A stretch of DNA of 64,000 bases from Saprospirales bacterium (GCA_002698985.1 PAAY01000037.1:113104-177103), one strand, 5' to 3'; numbered from the stretch's first letter, positions 8,820-17,251 are shown. Notes: a model not told the origin generated them from the sequence alone. Translations and numbers: made by a program.

Positions 8820-11623
8820 GGTGTAAGTCGAAAGCGGAAATATTTTTCAATTGTTTTTTCTTGATAATCAGGTTTAAACCTGCCTCCTCATTTCCATTTC
8901 GTAGTGTTCCTTATTTGTGCCTACCAGTGTTAGCTTCTTTATTATTGTTGGTTCCGGAACCAGTGCAAGCACAATCCTCCCAACTTTCACAGGCGGAAAT
9001 GGAGGAAGCACTTGGTACTGCCGAAAAATACATGATCTCCAAACTTGGAGATAAGGCCCTTCCAATTACGGAAACCATAATGGCCCAGCTCAATGCAGAA
9101 GGCCTATTCGATTCACCGTTTGGGTTCAGAGTTCGCTTATTACATGCTCAAGCTTTGGTTTTTTCTTCCTCACCTGATCGGCCATTTGAATTTATTTGGA
9201 AATTGAAAGATGCAGCCAAGGAACATGAGGAATGGTCCGTTTTTGCGGCATGTAGCATAGAGATCGCCAAGTTGTTGGAATTCGGTGGTGAGCCGAAACA
9301 GGCATTTCAAAATATGCACGAGGCATTGGCTGTAATCCAACAATACCAGCTCGACTCTTTGTACCCAGCCTTTGCGGTGAGATATTCTTCGATAAACCGT
9401 TTCTATGGAATTAGGGATACCGCCGTTTATTATGCACAGGAAGCCCTCCGCACAGCACCAAAATATGGACAATTGTTTGAAGAAGCAGAAGCCAATTTGC
9501 TAATGGGGGTAATGATAGATAGCGAAAACATTGATAGTGCAATTGTCCACTTCCAGCGGGCGGCAAACTTGTATTTAAGGATAGGGGTTTATCCTTCATA
9601 CGTTGCTATGCAAAGCAATTTGGCTCGCTCCTTCCTGAAAAAGAAGCAGCCCTTCGAAGCACTGGCTCATGCAGACACGAGTATCAATATTTGTCTGAAT
9701 TTCATGAATGGAGATAAGTATTACCTGTATTCGCCGTATAAATTTAAAGGAGAAGCTTTTGAACAGATGGGGCAGATGGACTCTGCCATTTTCTACCTGA
9801 AAAAGGCACATGCGACCGAAATACAGGCATTGCAAGAGGTTCAAAAAGAAAAGCTTGTAGAGGTAGATCGAAAATACAACTTTGATAAAAAAAATGAAGA
9901 GATCGCAGCCGAACGGAAACAAAAGGGATGGCTTTTCCTTGGTATCACTTTGACCCTTCTCTTGTTAGGGTTGCTGGCATTCTTTTATTTGCAATTGCAA
10001 AAAGCCAATGCTTTGACCAAGCAGCAAAAAGAAGAACTCAAATCACTGGACAAATTCAAGTCACGCTTTTTCGCCAACGTAAGCCATGAACTGCGTACCC
10101 CTCTGACCATGGTACTGGGACCATTGGAAACACTCCTGGCTAGCAAAACCGCTGAAAGTGCCAATGAAAAGTACCTGCTAAAACTGATGCGTGAAAACAG
10201 CCGGAAGCTGCTCCGAATGGTCAATGACATTCTGGACCTGTCTAAGCTGGAAAGCGGAAAGTTGGAGTTTAAGGAAAGCCCGGTGAACCTGCAACAGTTT
10301 TTGAAACCCATACTTGCCCAGTTCGGCTCTTATGCTGAATCAAATGGAATTCAATTCGAAGAGGACAACAAAATCCCGGAAGGAACAAACCTTCTGTTGG
10401 ATGCTGACAAGGTGGAAACCATCTTGTACAACTATTTGTCCAATGCAATGAAATATACGCCGAAAGGAGGGCGGGTGAAAGTTTCTGTTTTTGAAGAAGA
10501 TGGACACATCCGCTTCGAAGTGAGTGACAGTGGATTGGGTATTCATGAAAAGGACATCAACCACATCTTCGACAGGTATTACCAGAGTGAGCATACCAAC
10601 CGTTCTCCGGAAGGTGGTACAGGCATTGGCCTTTCATTGGTGAGCCAGCTATCCGATTTAATGGGGGGCACAGTGGGTGTCAAAAGCACCTGGGGCAAGG
10701 GAAGTACCTTTTTCTTTTCCTTGCCGAAAAAAATCAGTGTTGAAAAGCCGAATGTTTTAGAGGAGGCACCCCCACCGGATCTGCCCAAAGACCAAATGGA
10801 GCCGGTGCGTCTTCTCCCGGATAGAAAAAGTTCGAAAACGGTATTGATCGTTGAAGACAATGAAGCGCTGCGGAACTATCTTGAAAAGATCATCGGGGAA
10901 TTTTACAATACCATCAAGGCAGAAAATGGTCAATTAGCTTTTGAATACCTGCAAAAATCGCTTGAGGCCGATCCGACCGGAAAACTGCTGCCGGATTTGA
11001 TCCTTTCTGACCTCATGATGCCCGTCATGGACGGCAGCCAATTGCTGAGCCGGGTTAAAAGTGATGACCTGCTCTGTTGCCTGCCATTCATCATGCTAAC
11101 AGCGCGGGTAGATGCAGGTGCAAAATTGGAAGCCCTGCGGGTAGGTGTGGACGATTACCTGACTAAGCCATTCAAAGAGGAGGAACTGTTGGCCAGAATC
11201 CGGAACCTGATAAAAAATTATGAGCGGCGGCAAGTTGTAGAAAAACAAAGTAAAAAGACCCCAAAAGAAATCAGCAAAAAATCGATACAGGTATCAGCAG
11301 AAGATCGGTCCTGGCTGGCAAAATTTGAACATTATGTGCAAGAAAACCTGACCAGTGACATGCTCACAGTGCCTGAATTGGCCAATGAATTCTCCATGAG
11401 CGAGTCCAGTTTGCTACGTCAGTTAAAGCGCCTCACCGGAATGACCCCCAAACAATACCTCCAGGAAGTACGCCTGGACCTTGCCCGCCAACTGCTGGAA
11501 AACGGCCAATACAAAACCGTCAGCGAAGTGGCCCACAAAGTGGGTTATTCCCATACCCCCAGCTTCACCCGTGGATTCAAGGATCGCTTTGGGGTGAACC
11601 CTTCTGCAATGCTTCCCGCCTGA
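8816..11623 (+). CDS. hybrid two-component system protein (TPR sensor, kinase, receiver, AraC domain)
   Basis: One-protein signalling pathway of the Bacteroidota HTCC type, about 935 residues. Order: signal or anchor segment ending near PVQAQ; periplasmic TPR-like helices (to about 365); a transmembrane helix (about 370-392, LFLGITLTLLLLGLLAFFYL); HisKA with the H-box FANVSHELRTPL (His near 424); HATPase with NAMKYTP, DSGLGI and GGTGIGLSLV; a receiver with VLIVEDNE, the phospho-acceptor in LSDLMMPVMDG, and DDYLTKPF; and an AraC-type helix-turn-helix at about 850-930. The start is uncertain: the ATG at 8816 is the only Met before the signal sequence apart from the track start at 8771. It probably controls the secreted genes downstream, whose leaders carry paired direct repeats. 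Confidence 0.88.
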   Translation: MRCKSKAEIFFNCFFLIIRFKPASSFPFRSVPYLCLPVLASLLLLVPEPVQAQSSQLSQAEMEEALGTAEKYMISKLGDKALPITETIMAQLNAEGLFDSPFGFRVRLLHAQALVFSSSPDRPFEFIWKLKDAAKEHEEWSVFAACSIEIAKLLEFGGEPKQAFQNMHEALAVIQQYQLDSLYPAFAVRYSSINRFYGIRDTAVYYAQEALRTAPKYGQLFEEAEANLLMGVMIDSENIDSAIVHFQRAANLYLRIGVYPSYVAMQSNLARSFLKKKQPFEALAHADTSINICLNFMNGDKYYLYSPYKFKGEAFEQMGQMDSAIFYLKKAHATEIQALQEVQKEKLVEVDRKYNFDKKNEEIAAERKQKGWLFLGITLTLLLLGLLAFFYLQLQKANALTKQQKEELKSLDKFKSRFFANVSHELRTPLTMVLGPLETLLASKTAESANEKYLLKLMRENSRKLLRMVNDILDLSKLESGKLEFKESPVNLQQFLKPILAQFGSYAESNGIQFEEDNKIPEGTNLLLDADKVETILYNYLSNAMKYTPKGGRVKVSVFEEDGHIRFEVSDSGLGIHEKDINHIFDRYYQSEHTNRSPEGGTGIGLSLVSQLSDLMGGTVGVKSTWGKGSTFFFSLPKKISVEKPNVLEEAPPPDLPKDQMEPVRLLPDRKSSKTVLIVEDNEALRNYLEKIIGEFYNTIKAENGQLAFEYLQKSLEADPTGKLLPDLILSDLMMPVMDGSQLLSRVKSDDLLCCLPFIMLTARVDAGAKLEALRVGVDDYLTKPFKEEELLARIRNLIKNYERRQVVEKQSKKTPKEISKKSIQVSAEDRSWLAKFEHYVQENLTSDMLTVPELANEFSMSESSLLRQLKRLTGMTPKQYLQEVRLDLARQLLENGQYKTVSEVAHKVGYSHTPSFTRGFKDRFGVNPSAMLPA

Positions 11624-11673
11624 TTTTTCAAAGCCTTGAAATCCGTCATGACAGATTTTGCACCTTCAAAACC

Positions 11674-11856
11674 CCCATTTTGACGGAAAATGCTAAGAGA
11701 TTGATGGAAAAATGCCCATGGGCCACCCACACCTTTGTGCCGTGGTCTTCGGGTAAGATTGTTTGAATCGCTCACATTGCTCATCGAGTTACTGCGGTTC
11801 TTTCCATCCCACCAGATTGCCACAGGAGGAAGCCGAAAATCCTGTAAAGAGTAGGC
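11674..11856 (+). promoter_or_regulatory. leader/operator repeat, copy 1
   Basis: First of two 183-base copies (the other is 12941-13123), each lying after an AraC domain and before a secreted protein gene. It opens with two direct repeats, TTGACGGAAAATG and TTGATGGAAAAATG, 21 bases apart (two helical turns), the arrangement expected for an AraC-family dimer. Next comes a partly symmetric CCATGG.../...CCGTGG box, and a conserved leader ending GGAGGAAGCCGAAAATCCTG, which can form a small hairpin. The role as operator is inference. Confidence 0.6.
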
Positions 11857-11879
11857 TTAGTTTTTTAAATCATTCCATA

Positions 11880-12389
11880 ATGAAAGGATTACATTTTTTG
11901 TTCTTTTTCTATCTGATCATTGGGTCTGTCATTATTGTTCCGGGGTGCGAGCAACCTTGCGACGGGGTAAACTGTCTCAATGATGGCACATGTGTAGATG
12001 GAGATTGTCAATGCCTTCCTGGATCATCGGGTGAGCATTGTGAAAATGTCTGGAGAAGTGCCTTGTTAGGACAGCATTCGGGTACAGAGTTTTGCATGTC
12101 ATCCTATGATTTCTATGATTATGACATTAATATTGAAAATGGTCTTGGGGGGTTGAAGGAGATCAGAGTTGAAGGGTTGTTTGGTATAGAAGAGTTAGGG
12201 TGGTTTGCCACCATGAGCAGTCCTGACAGTTTCACATTTAGCCCTGATCAACAACAATTTTCTAATGGGGGGGTCCTTTATTATTTGGTGTCTGGCACAG
12301 GCTCAATCACTGGAAGTGAGGTAGAGATTAATTACATCATAGAAGCGGATTCTGAAAAATTTGAATGCGGATATGTCTTTAAGCTGTAA
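11880..12389 (+). CDS. EGF-like lipoprotein
   Basis: A lipoprotein of about 169 residues. The start MKGLHFLFFFYLII was chosen because it begins a clear lipoprotein signal peptide with lipobox VPGC; the ORF track begins 39 codons too early, inside the leader repeat. The cysteine is followed by an EGF-like module, CDGVNCLNDGTCVDGDCQCLPGSSGEHC, with six regularly spaced cysteines. The remainder (about 110 residues) resembles nothing I recognise and is rich in Gly, Ser and acidic residues. It is surface or periplasmic. It sits directly behind operator copy 1, so it is the likely target of the upstream hybrid regulator. Confidence 0.75.
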   Translation: MKGLHFLFFFYLIIGSVIIVPGCEQPCDGVNCLNDGTCVDGDCQCLPGSSGEHCENVWRSALLGQHSGTEFCMSSYDFYDYDINIENGLGGLKEIRVEGLFGIEELGWFATMSSPDSFTFSPDQQQFSNGGVLYYLVSGTGSITGSEVEINYIIEADSEKFECGYVFKL

Positions 12390-12423
12390 AGGAAATTCTT
12401 CATTTCACCCAATGGTAAAATAT

Positions 12424-12525
12424 ACTCAAAACAAAGTGGTTTGGTTGGCGTACGCCAACCAAACTCCCCATCTTCACTGGTCTTAAGAGCCTGGATTTGC
12501 TCAAACCACTTCGCATTGGGTATAG
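12424..12525. repeat. dispersed intergenic repeat, copy 1 (interrupted)
   Basis: This segment matches 32053-32126 closely: it starts ACTCAAAACAAA and ends AACCACTTCGCATTGGGTATAG, with similar sequence between. This copy contains about 28 extra bases, largely a perfect palindrome (12439-12464), between ACAAA and CTCCCCATC. Both copies lie just downstream of a stop codon. Confidence 0.7.
12439..12464. repeat. perfect 26-base palindrome
   Basis: GTTTGGTTGGCGT is followed immediately by its exact reverse complement. It is absent from the sister repeat copy at 32 kb, so it looks inserted. As RNA it would form an extended hairpin without a poly-U tail. Confidence 0.7.
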
Positions 12526-12565
12526 TTTATAAAATTTCAGGACTTTATATCAGAAGGATAAAGGG

Positions 12566-12591
12566 GTTTGGGCGACTGCTGCCGCCCAAAC
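12566..12591 (+). terminator. hairpin, possible terminator after the EGF lipoprotein
   Basis: GTTTGGGCG and CGCCCAAAC form a 9-base stem with an 8-base loop, followed by TTTCTT. It lies about 175 bases after the lipoprotein stop, so a terminator role is weakly supported. Confidence 0.35.
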
Positions 12592-12670
12592 TTTCTTGAT
12601 TAAAGTATATGCCGTCTAAAATGGGCTATAAGATCACCTACTGTCTCCATTCCAATTAGACAATGACACT

Positions 12671-12898
12671 TTGAGAGAATCCACTCTGCTCCGCAAATTG
12701 AAAAGCCTCCCCGGAATAACTCCCAAACAATACCTCCAGGTACTCCGCCTCTGCTTAGCCCGCCAGCTTCTGGATTCCGGAACCTGCAAATCTGTGAGCG
12801 AAGTGGCGGACAGAGTGGGCTTTACCCGCCTCAAAGCCTTCTCACGAAGTTTCAAAGAACGCTTTGACACCGCTCCTTCTGAATACCACTCTCACTGA
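12671..12898 (+). pseudogene. severed AraC-type DNA-binding tail of a hybrid regulator
   Basis: A 75-residue ORF that aligns along its whole length with the last 76 residues of the intact hybrid regulator at 8816-11623 (STLLRKLKSLPGITPKQYLQ against SSLLRQLKRLTGMTPKQYLQ, then SVSEVADRVGF and FSRSFKERF). Nothing upstream encodes kinase or receiver parts, so it is a decapitated remnant. A free AraC domain could in principle still bind DNA. It is followed, like the intact gene, by a copy of the 183-base leader. Confidence 0.8.
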
Positions 12899-12940
12899 CG
12901 CTTCTCCCCTGTTTGGGGGATAAAAAACCCCATTTTACCT

Positions 12941-13123
12941 CCCATTTTGACGGAAAATGCTAACAGATTGACGGAAAAATGTCCATGGCCCACCCACACC
13001 TTTGTGCCATGGTCTTCGGGTAAGATCGTTTGAATCGCTCATCTTTCATTTCTAGTTGCTTTGGTTCACAACATCCCACTAGGTGGCCACAGGAGGAAGC
13101 CGAAAATCCTGTAAAGAGTAGGC
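12941..13123 (+). promoter_or_regulatory. leader/operator repeat, copy 2
   Basis: Second copy of the 183-base element at 11674-11856, with the same length and only scattered substitutions. Here the two direct repeats are TTGACGGAAAATG and TTGACGGAAAAATG, 21 bases apart, and the symmetric box is perfect: CCATGGC, 16 bases, GCCATGG. It precedes the type IX-tailed gene by about 25 bases. Confidence 0.65.
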
Positions 13124-13148
13124 CCATTTTTTCATCAAATTTTCAATC

Positions 13149-13640
13149 ATGAAAAACAGATTACTTCTGTTCCTCAGCCTCTTCTGTGCAAACTGGTTGG
13201 CCGGGCAGTCGCTTTCACCACAGGTGGTGGCAACGGCAGGTGACCATTCTTACTCAGCAGATAGTGTTCAGGTGAGTTGGACCATTGGGGAACTCGTTAC
13301 CGAAACACTTGGTCAGGATTCTACGATTCTGACACAGGGATTTCATCAAACCTACCTCACAGTTACAGCCGTGGAAGACCTGGCTTCTGACATCCGGGTG
13401 GAAGTGTTTCCCAACCCGACTGCCGGACAGGTTAACGTCCATTTCCAGGATGTCACTGTTCCATTGCACATGACCCTTTCGGATGAAAGTGGTCGGACAC
13501 TGATGAAGCAAAAAGCTTCCATTCAGGAAGTGTCCAATCAATTCAATCTGGCCCGCCTGGCCGATGGTGTGTACTACCTGTACATAAGCACCGGAGACCG
13601 GCAGACCATCAAAACTTTCAAAATCGTAAAAACTCACTGA
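13149..13640 (+). CDS. small secreted protein with type IX sorting tail
   Basis: 163 residues: signal peptide (MKNRLLLFLSLFCANWLAGQ), a short region SADSVQVSWTIGELVTETL common in Bacteroidota secreted proteins of unknown role, and a C-terminal type A sorting domain beginning VFPNPTAGQVNVHF and ending with DGVYYLYISTGDRQTIKTF. Such tails direct export by the Por/type IX system and cell-surface attachment. The stop is 2 bases before the next ATG, so it is co-transcribed with the DUF1566-type protein. It lies behind operator copy 2. Confidence 0.85.
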   Translation: MKNRLLLFLSLFCANWLAGQSLSPQVVATAGDHSYSADSVQVSWTIGELVTETLGQDSTILTQGFHQTYLTVTAVEDLASDIRVEVFPNPTAGQVNVHFQDVTVPLHMTLSDESGRTLMKQKASIQEVSNQFNLARLADGVYYLYISTGDRQTIKTFKIVKTH

Positions 13641-13642
13641 TC

Positions 13643-14869
13643 ATGAAAAAGCTAACATTTACCATTTTCTCATTTTTTCTCTTCACTGTTATGGTGAGCG
13701 CACAAGTTCCGCAAGCATTCAAATACCAGGCTGTTGTCAGAGATGCCGGTGGTCAGGTCATGGCCAATCAGAGCATAACCCTTGGGGTTGACCTTCTCCA
13801 AAATGGAAACACGGTGTACTCGGAAGACCAGCCTGCCACTACCAACGATTTTGGTCTGGTCAACCTGGAGATAGGCCGGGGCACTGTACTGTCAGGCACA
13901 TTCGACCAGATTGATTGGAGCGTACCCACCACTGTTCGGCTGTGGTTGGATAGCGGCAACGGTTTTCAGCAAATAGGCGATTCCGAGTTATTGAGTGTAC
14001 CCTATGCCATGTACGCCGCCAATGGTGGCGGTGGGGCTGATGATGACCCCGACCCTACCAATGAACTTCAGACTTTGTCTCAAAATGGTTCAGAAATTAC
14101 CTTGAGTAACAACGGCGGTACGGTTTCCATCAACGATGCCGATGCCGACCCGACCAACGAGTTGCAAAACTGGAGCAACCTGCCCGGCATTCCCGCTGAC
14201 ATAGCCGATGGCGACCAGGTGGACGACGCCGATGCCGACCCGGCTAATGAGATTGAATTACCGACGGATGCAGTTGCAGGTGATATGGCCTATTACGATG
14301 GCACAACGTGGAAACGGGTACCGGATGGTAAAGGAGGCCAGACTTTGACCTTGCGCAACAACGGCAACCCGGTATGGAATGGACCATCGACTGAAGATTT
14401 GAAAGAAGTTTTATTGCCAAATGGACAACTGATTTATTGGCATCCGACTGATAATCTTCAAAATAGCTTAACAAGACCCATGGGAAGTGCTTATGTTCAT
14501 TTACCTGAAGCAGGGATTACCACCTTACAAGAAGCCATTGATGACTTGAGAGGAGAGTCAAGTACGGCATTAATGGTTGAAACTTATGGAAATGGTGCAT
14601 ATGCTGCAAAGTTTTGCCAAGATCTTGTTGCCTTCGGGTTTGATGATTGGTATTTGCCTTCTTATGGTGAAATATATAATATTTATCAGGCTTATGGTGC
14701 TCCAGGGGCAAATGAGATTACATCCGGAATATATCAAACAAGCACGGTTGATGATTCAGGGGGAGGAGTGTTCGGAAGAGTTCTGCAATTTGATTTTGCA
14801 ACAGGTCAATTTACTATTGGAACTCCTGGTGACAACCCTGAGGCACGTTGCCGATGCGTGAGGAAGTAA
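13643..14869 (+). CDS. secreted DUF1566-like protein with low-complexity spacer
   Basis: 408 residues with signal peptide (FFLFTVMVSAQ). The N-terminal 120 residues (VPQAFKYQAVVRDAGGQ to LSVPYAMYAANG) match a module common in Bacteroidota extracellular proteins. Next come Asp/Pro-rich repeats containing DADADPTNELQ, then a C-terminal domain with DDWYLPSYGEIYNIY and CRCVRK typical of DUF1566 (Lcl-like). The last 150 codons are clearly more AT-rich than the first 250, so the gene may be a chimera whose 3' end arrived with the patatin segment that follows. It is in an operon with the gene before it. Confidence 0.78.
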   Translation: MKKLTFTIFSFFLFTVMVSAQVPQAFKYQAVVRDAGGQVMANQSITLGVDLLQNGNTVYSEDQPATTNDFGLVNLEIGRGTVLSGTFDQIDWSVPTTVRLWLDSGNGFQQIGDSELLSVPYAMYAANGGGGADDDPDPTNELQTLSQNGSEITLSNNGGTVSINDADADPTNELQNWSNLPGIPADIADGDQVDDADADPANEIELPTDAVAGDMAYYDGTTWKRVPDGKGGQTLTLRNNGNPVWNGPSTEDLKEVLLPNGQLIYWHPTDNLQNSLTRPMGSAYVHLPEAGITTLQEAIDDLRGESSTALMVETYGNGAYAAKFCQDLVAFGFDDWYLPSYGEIYNIYQAYGAPGANEITSGIYQTSTVDDSGGGVFGRVLQFDFATGQFTIGTPGDNPEARCRCVRK

Positions 14870-14954
14870 ATTTTACCACTATTTGTTCTTTATTATCAGG
14901 TTGAATACATGATAAAATAAAGGATAAACCAATTCTATATGAATTTCTTTTTTG

Positions 14955-15011
14955 AATTATTGGAGCTCATAAAGTTCTTAGGTGATTGGTTCTACTTGAG
15001 CTCCAATAATT
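14955..15011. repeat. 14-base perfect inverted repeat
   Basis: AATTATTGGAGCTC and GAGCTCCAATAATT are separated by 29 bases, between the DUF1566-like gene and the patatin gene, ending 17 bases before the patatin ATG. It could be a terminator without U-run, a regulator site, or a boundary of the AT-rich segment. Confidence 0.6.
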
Positions 15012-15027
15012 ATAAATTTTATCAGAC

Positions 15028-16281
15028 ATGAAAAACGCAGTATTTTCGTTTTTAATGTTGCTTATGATTTTGGCGAATGGATGTGAATCAAACGTTTATA
15101 AAACAGAGGCCAAACATACAGTTGCTTTTAATGAAAAGACCATAATTCTTTCATTAGATGGAGGTGGTATAAAAGGAATAATACCGGCAATTATACTTGA
15201 TTCAATCGAAACAAGGCTGGGGAAAAAATCTTATCAGCTGTTTGATATCATAGGGGGAACTTCTACTGGGGGAATAATTGCGTTGGGTTTGACAACTCCT
15301 AAAGAATTAAATAATGATAGCTTGCCTTATTCTGCACATGACCTATTGGAAATGTACTCCACTCAAGGGCAAGAGTTGTTTGTTCCTCAGGATTGTGCGG
15401 TCATGCACTGTGCTAAATATTATTCAAGCCATGAAGGGAAGGGCATTGAGCCGTATTTGCAAAAGAAATTGAACCCTGAACTTTCATTGTCTAATGCAAA
15501 AAGAATTATTAGTCAATTACCAGGTAGCCGAGTTAAACAAGTCTTCACCACAACGTACATTGTTAACTCCAGAGGATATTCTGTGGAAAAACCTGTCTTG
15601 GGTCGTGATTACGGTCCATACTTGTTTAATTGGTTTGATGCCACATTGAAAAAGGACGACGACTATCATGTATGGGAGGCCGCTAGAGGGACAAGCGCTG
15701 CTCCTACGTATTTTCCTATAGCTCATTTAGGAGGAGGGCATTCTCGTCCAAATTCCGCTGCTTTAGAGAAATGGGTTGTTGATGGAGGAATGATGTCAAA
15801 CAATCCATCTGTCTGGGGGTTGGCTGAGGCATTCAGAACATCACTTGTTTCTAAAGTTGAAGATATAGTAGTTATATCTATTGGAACTGGAATATATGCT
15901 GGAAATGCAGGTGTGGGTATACAAAACAATCACACAAAATGGGATGATATACCAAAAAATGGTAATTGGAATTATTATCCTTGGTTAGTTTCAAAAATGT
16001 ATAATCTTGAAGGTGAAGAGAGTGACGGGACTGTGCTAAATATCATTTTGGATGCAGTACAAATGGCATCAAATAGTCAATTTCGTTCACTTCAAAAATC
16101 TGGATTAGATTATCATAGAATAGAGATACCTCTCACTTTTCATCAGTCAAAAATGGATAATATTACCCCATCCAATATTCAATCGTTGATTGACTCAACC
16201 CGTTCCTATCTGAACAGCCCACAGGGTAAGATTGCTTTCGATAACATCATTGTCGCAATTAAAGGGGAATCAAGCTTATAA
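15028..16281 (+). CDS. patatin-like phospholipase lipoprotein
   Basis: 417 residues. The signal peptide ends in LANGC, a lipobox, so it is probably a lipid-anchored lipid hydrolase outside the cytoplasm. Patatin motifs are complete: oxyanion loop LDGGGIKG, nucleophile elbow GGTSTGG (Ser), and catalytic Asp in VVDGGMMSNNP. The GxSxG/DG dyad predicts lipid acyl hydrolase activity. The coding sequence is visibly AT-rich compared with the flanking core genes, which suggests recent transfer. The secretion signal argues against a CBASS-type (CapV) immune effector role, since those are cytoplasmic, and no cyclase gene is adjacent. Confidence 0.88.
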   Translation: MKNAVFSFLMLLMILANGCESNVYKTEAKHTVAFNEKTIILSLDGGGIKGIIPAIILDSIETRLGKKSYQLFDIIGGTSTGGIIALGLTTPKELNNDSLPYSAHDLLEMYSTQGQELFVPQDCAVMHCAKYYSSHEGKGIEPYLQKKLNPELSLSNAKRIISQLPGSRVKQVFTTTYIVNSRGYSVEKPVLGRDYGPYLFNWFDATLKKDDDYHVWEAARGTSAAPTYFPIAHLGGGHSRPNSAALEKWVVDGGMMSNNPSVWGLAEAFRTSLVSKVEDIVVISIGTGIYAGNAGVGIQNNHTKWDDIPKNGNWNYYPWLVSKMYNLEGEESDGTVLNIILDAVQMASNSQFRSLQKSGLDYHRIEIPLTFHQSKMDNITPSNIQSLIDSTRSYLNSPQGKIAFDNIIVAIKGESSL

Positions 16282-16347
16282 ATTAACCTAATTAATAATA
16301 GTGTTATTTTTTGAAGGAATTAAACATAAGATGGTGTAGGGTGCTTT

Positions 16348-16656
16348 ATGCTTGTTGATGGCTGGAACAATTCAGAAGGTGAATTCTGCCTCGAAGTGAC
16401 CAACCTCTCCCCCAACGCCGTTACCGAAATCAGCAACACCGGCATCGAAATATTCCCGAACCCGACCACGGGCGAAATCCGTCTCACAAACGTGCAGGCC
16501 GATGCAGTGCAGGTGTACGACAACACGGGATGGCTGGTCAAGACAGTGGCGCAGCCAGGAAACAGTCTCGACCTGTCGTCCATGCCTGCGGGCCTGTATC
16601 TACTGAAAATTACCGAAAGCGGGGAGGTGTACTCCGCCCGGGTGGTAAAGGAATGA
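16348..16656 (+). pseudogene. headless type IX sorting domain fragment
   Basis: About 100 codons forming only the C-terminal end of a secreted protein: GEFCLEVTNL, then the type A sorting domain IEIFPNPTTGEIRLTNV and LPAGLYLLKI-like ending (SSMPAGLYLLKITESGE). No signal peptide is present, and the preceding bases do not extend the frame into anything recognisable. It probably belongs to the gene interrupted by the AT-rich patatin segment. GC content is again high, like the flanks. Confidence 0.75.
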
Positions 16657-16690
16657 AAGTAGCTTTTGCATAACAAAAGGTTTGGGTAAA

Positions 16691-16716
16691 GGCGGCAATC
16701 GTGCCAGTTTGCCGCC
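16691..16716 (+). terminator. hairpin after the sorting-domain fragment
   Basis: GGCGGCAA and TTGCCGCC form an 8-base stem about 35 bases after the stop; a weak pyrimidine-rich run follows. Only a tentative terminator. Confidence 0.35.
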
Positions 16717-16740
16717 TCTCACCCTGCTTTTCCAGATAGC

Positions 16741-16926
16741 ATGAGCCCTATGGGGCATGGTCGAAATCACCTCCCAAAAGTGAGTCATGCCAATTGCTGG
16801 AAAACCGGCAAGTACAAAACCGGAAGCGAAGTGGCCCACAAAGTGTGTTACGCCCATACCCCAAGTTTCACCAGGGGATTCAAAGAGTGTTTCGGCAAAT
16901 TGCCCTCCGATTTCTTCCCTCACTGA
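16741..16926 (+). pseudogene. second severed AraC tail
   Basis: A 61-residue ORF whose last 45 residues match the end of the intact hybrid regulator (TGKYKTGSEVAHKVCYAHTPSFTRGFKECFG against NGQYKTVSEVAHKVGYSHTPSFTRGFKDRFG). The first helix of the DNA-binding domain is gone, so it cannot be a working domain. The bases around its stop (CTCACTGACGCTTCTCC) are identical to those after the 12.9-kb remnant, which shows common descent of the 3' flanks as well. Confidence 0.78.
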
Positions 16927-16938
16927 CGCTTCTCCTGT

Positions 16939-17154
16939 GTGGAATTAAAAATCCCTGCACAGGGTTTCCGCAACGAGCACTTGCCCAACCTCCGGGCCCA
17001 GTACCTTCGGGAAATGATCCGAGCATATTCCAAAAAATTTGACCCCGTCGTTTTGGAAGGTACCGTGAAGGATTTCAAAGATGAAAAGGAACGGAATGCC
17101 ATCATTTACCTGTTCATCCCTGAAGAGCTGGTGGAGGTGTATGGGGGGAATTGA
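16939..17154 (+). CDS. short ORF, possible remnant
   Basis: 71 codons from a GTG (MELKIPAQGFRNEHLPNLRAQYL...) with a reasonable protein-like composition and a clean end at VEVYGGN. I do not recognise it. It follows the severed AraC tail and precedes a convergent core operon, so it may be the last scrap of an eroded gene. The 97 bases after it (17155-17251) show nothing recognisable. Confidence 0.3.
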   Translation: MELKIPAQGFRNEHLPNLRAQYLREMIRAYSKKFDPVVLEGTVKDFKDEKERNAIIYLFIPEELVEVYGGN

Positions 17155-17251
17155 AAAACTCTGTCGGAAAATAAATCCATGAATACACTGCTTCAATCTT
17201 GTGCAGCCATGTTGAAGGTAGGGGGATTTGTGCCATGAACAGGCTGAGAGG

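Noticed and set aside
15028-16281. CBASS patatin effector
   Set aside because: The protein has a lipoprotein signal and no nucleotide cyclase neighbour; CapV-type effectors are cytoplasmic.
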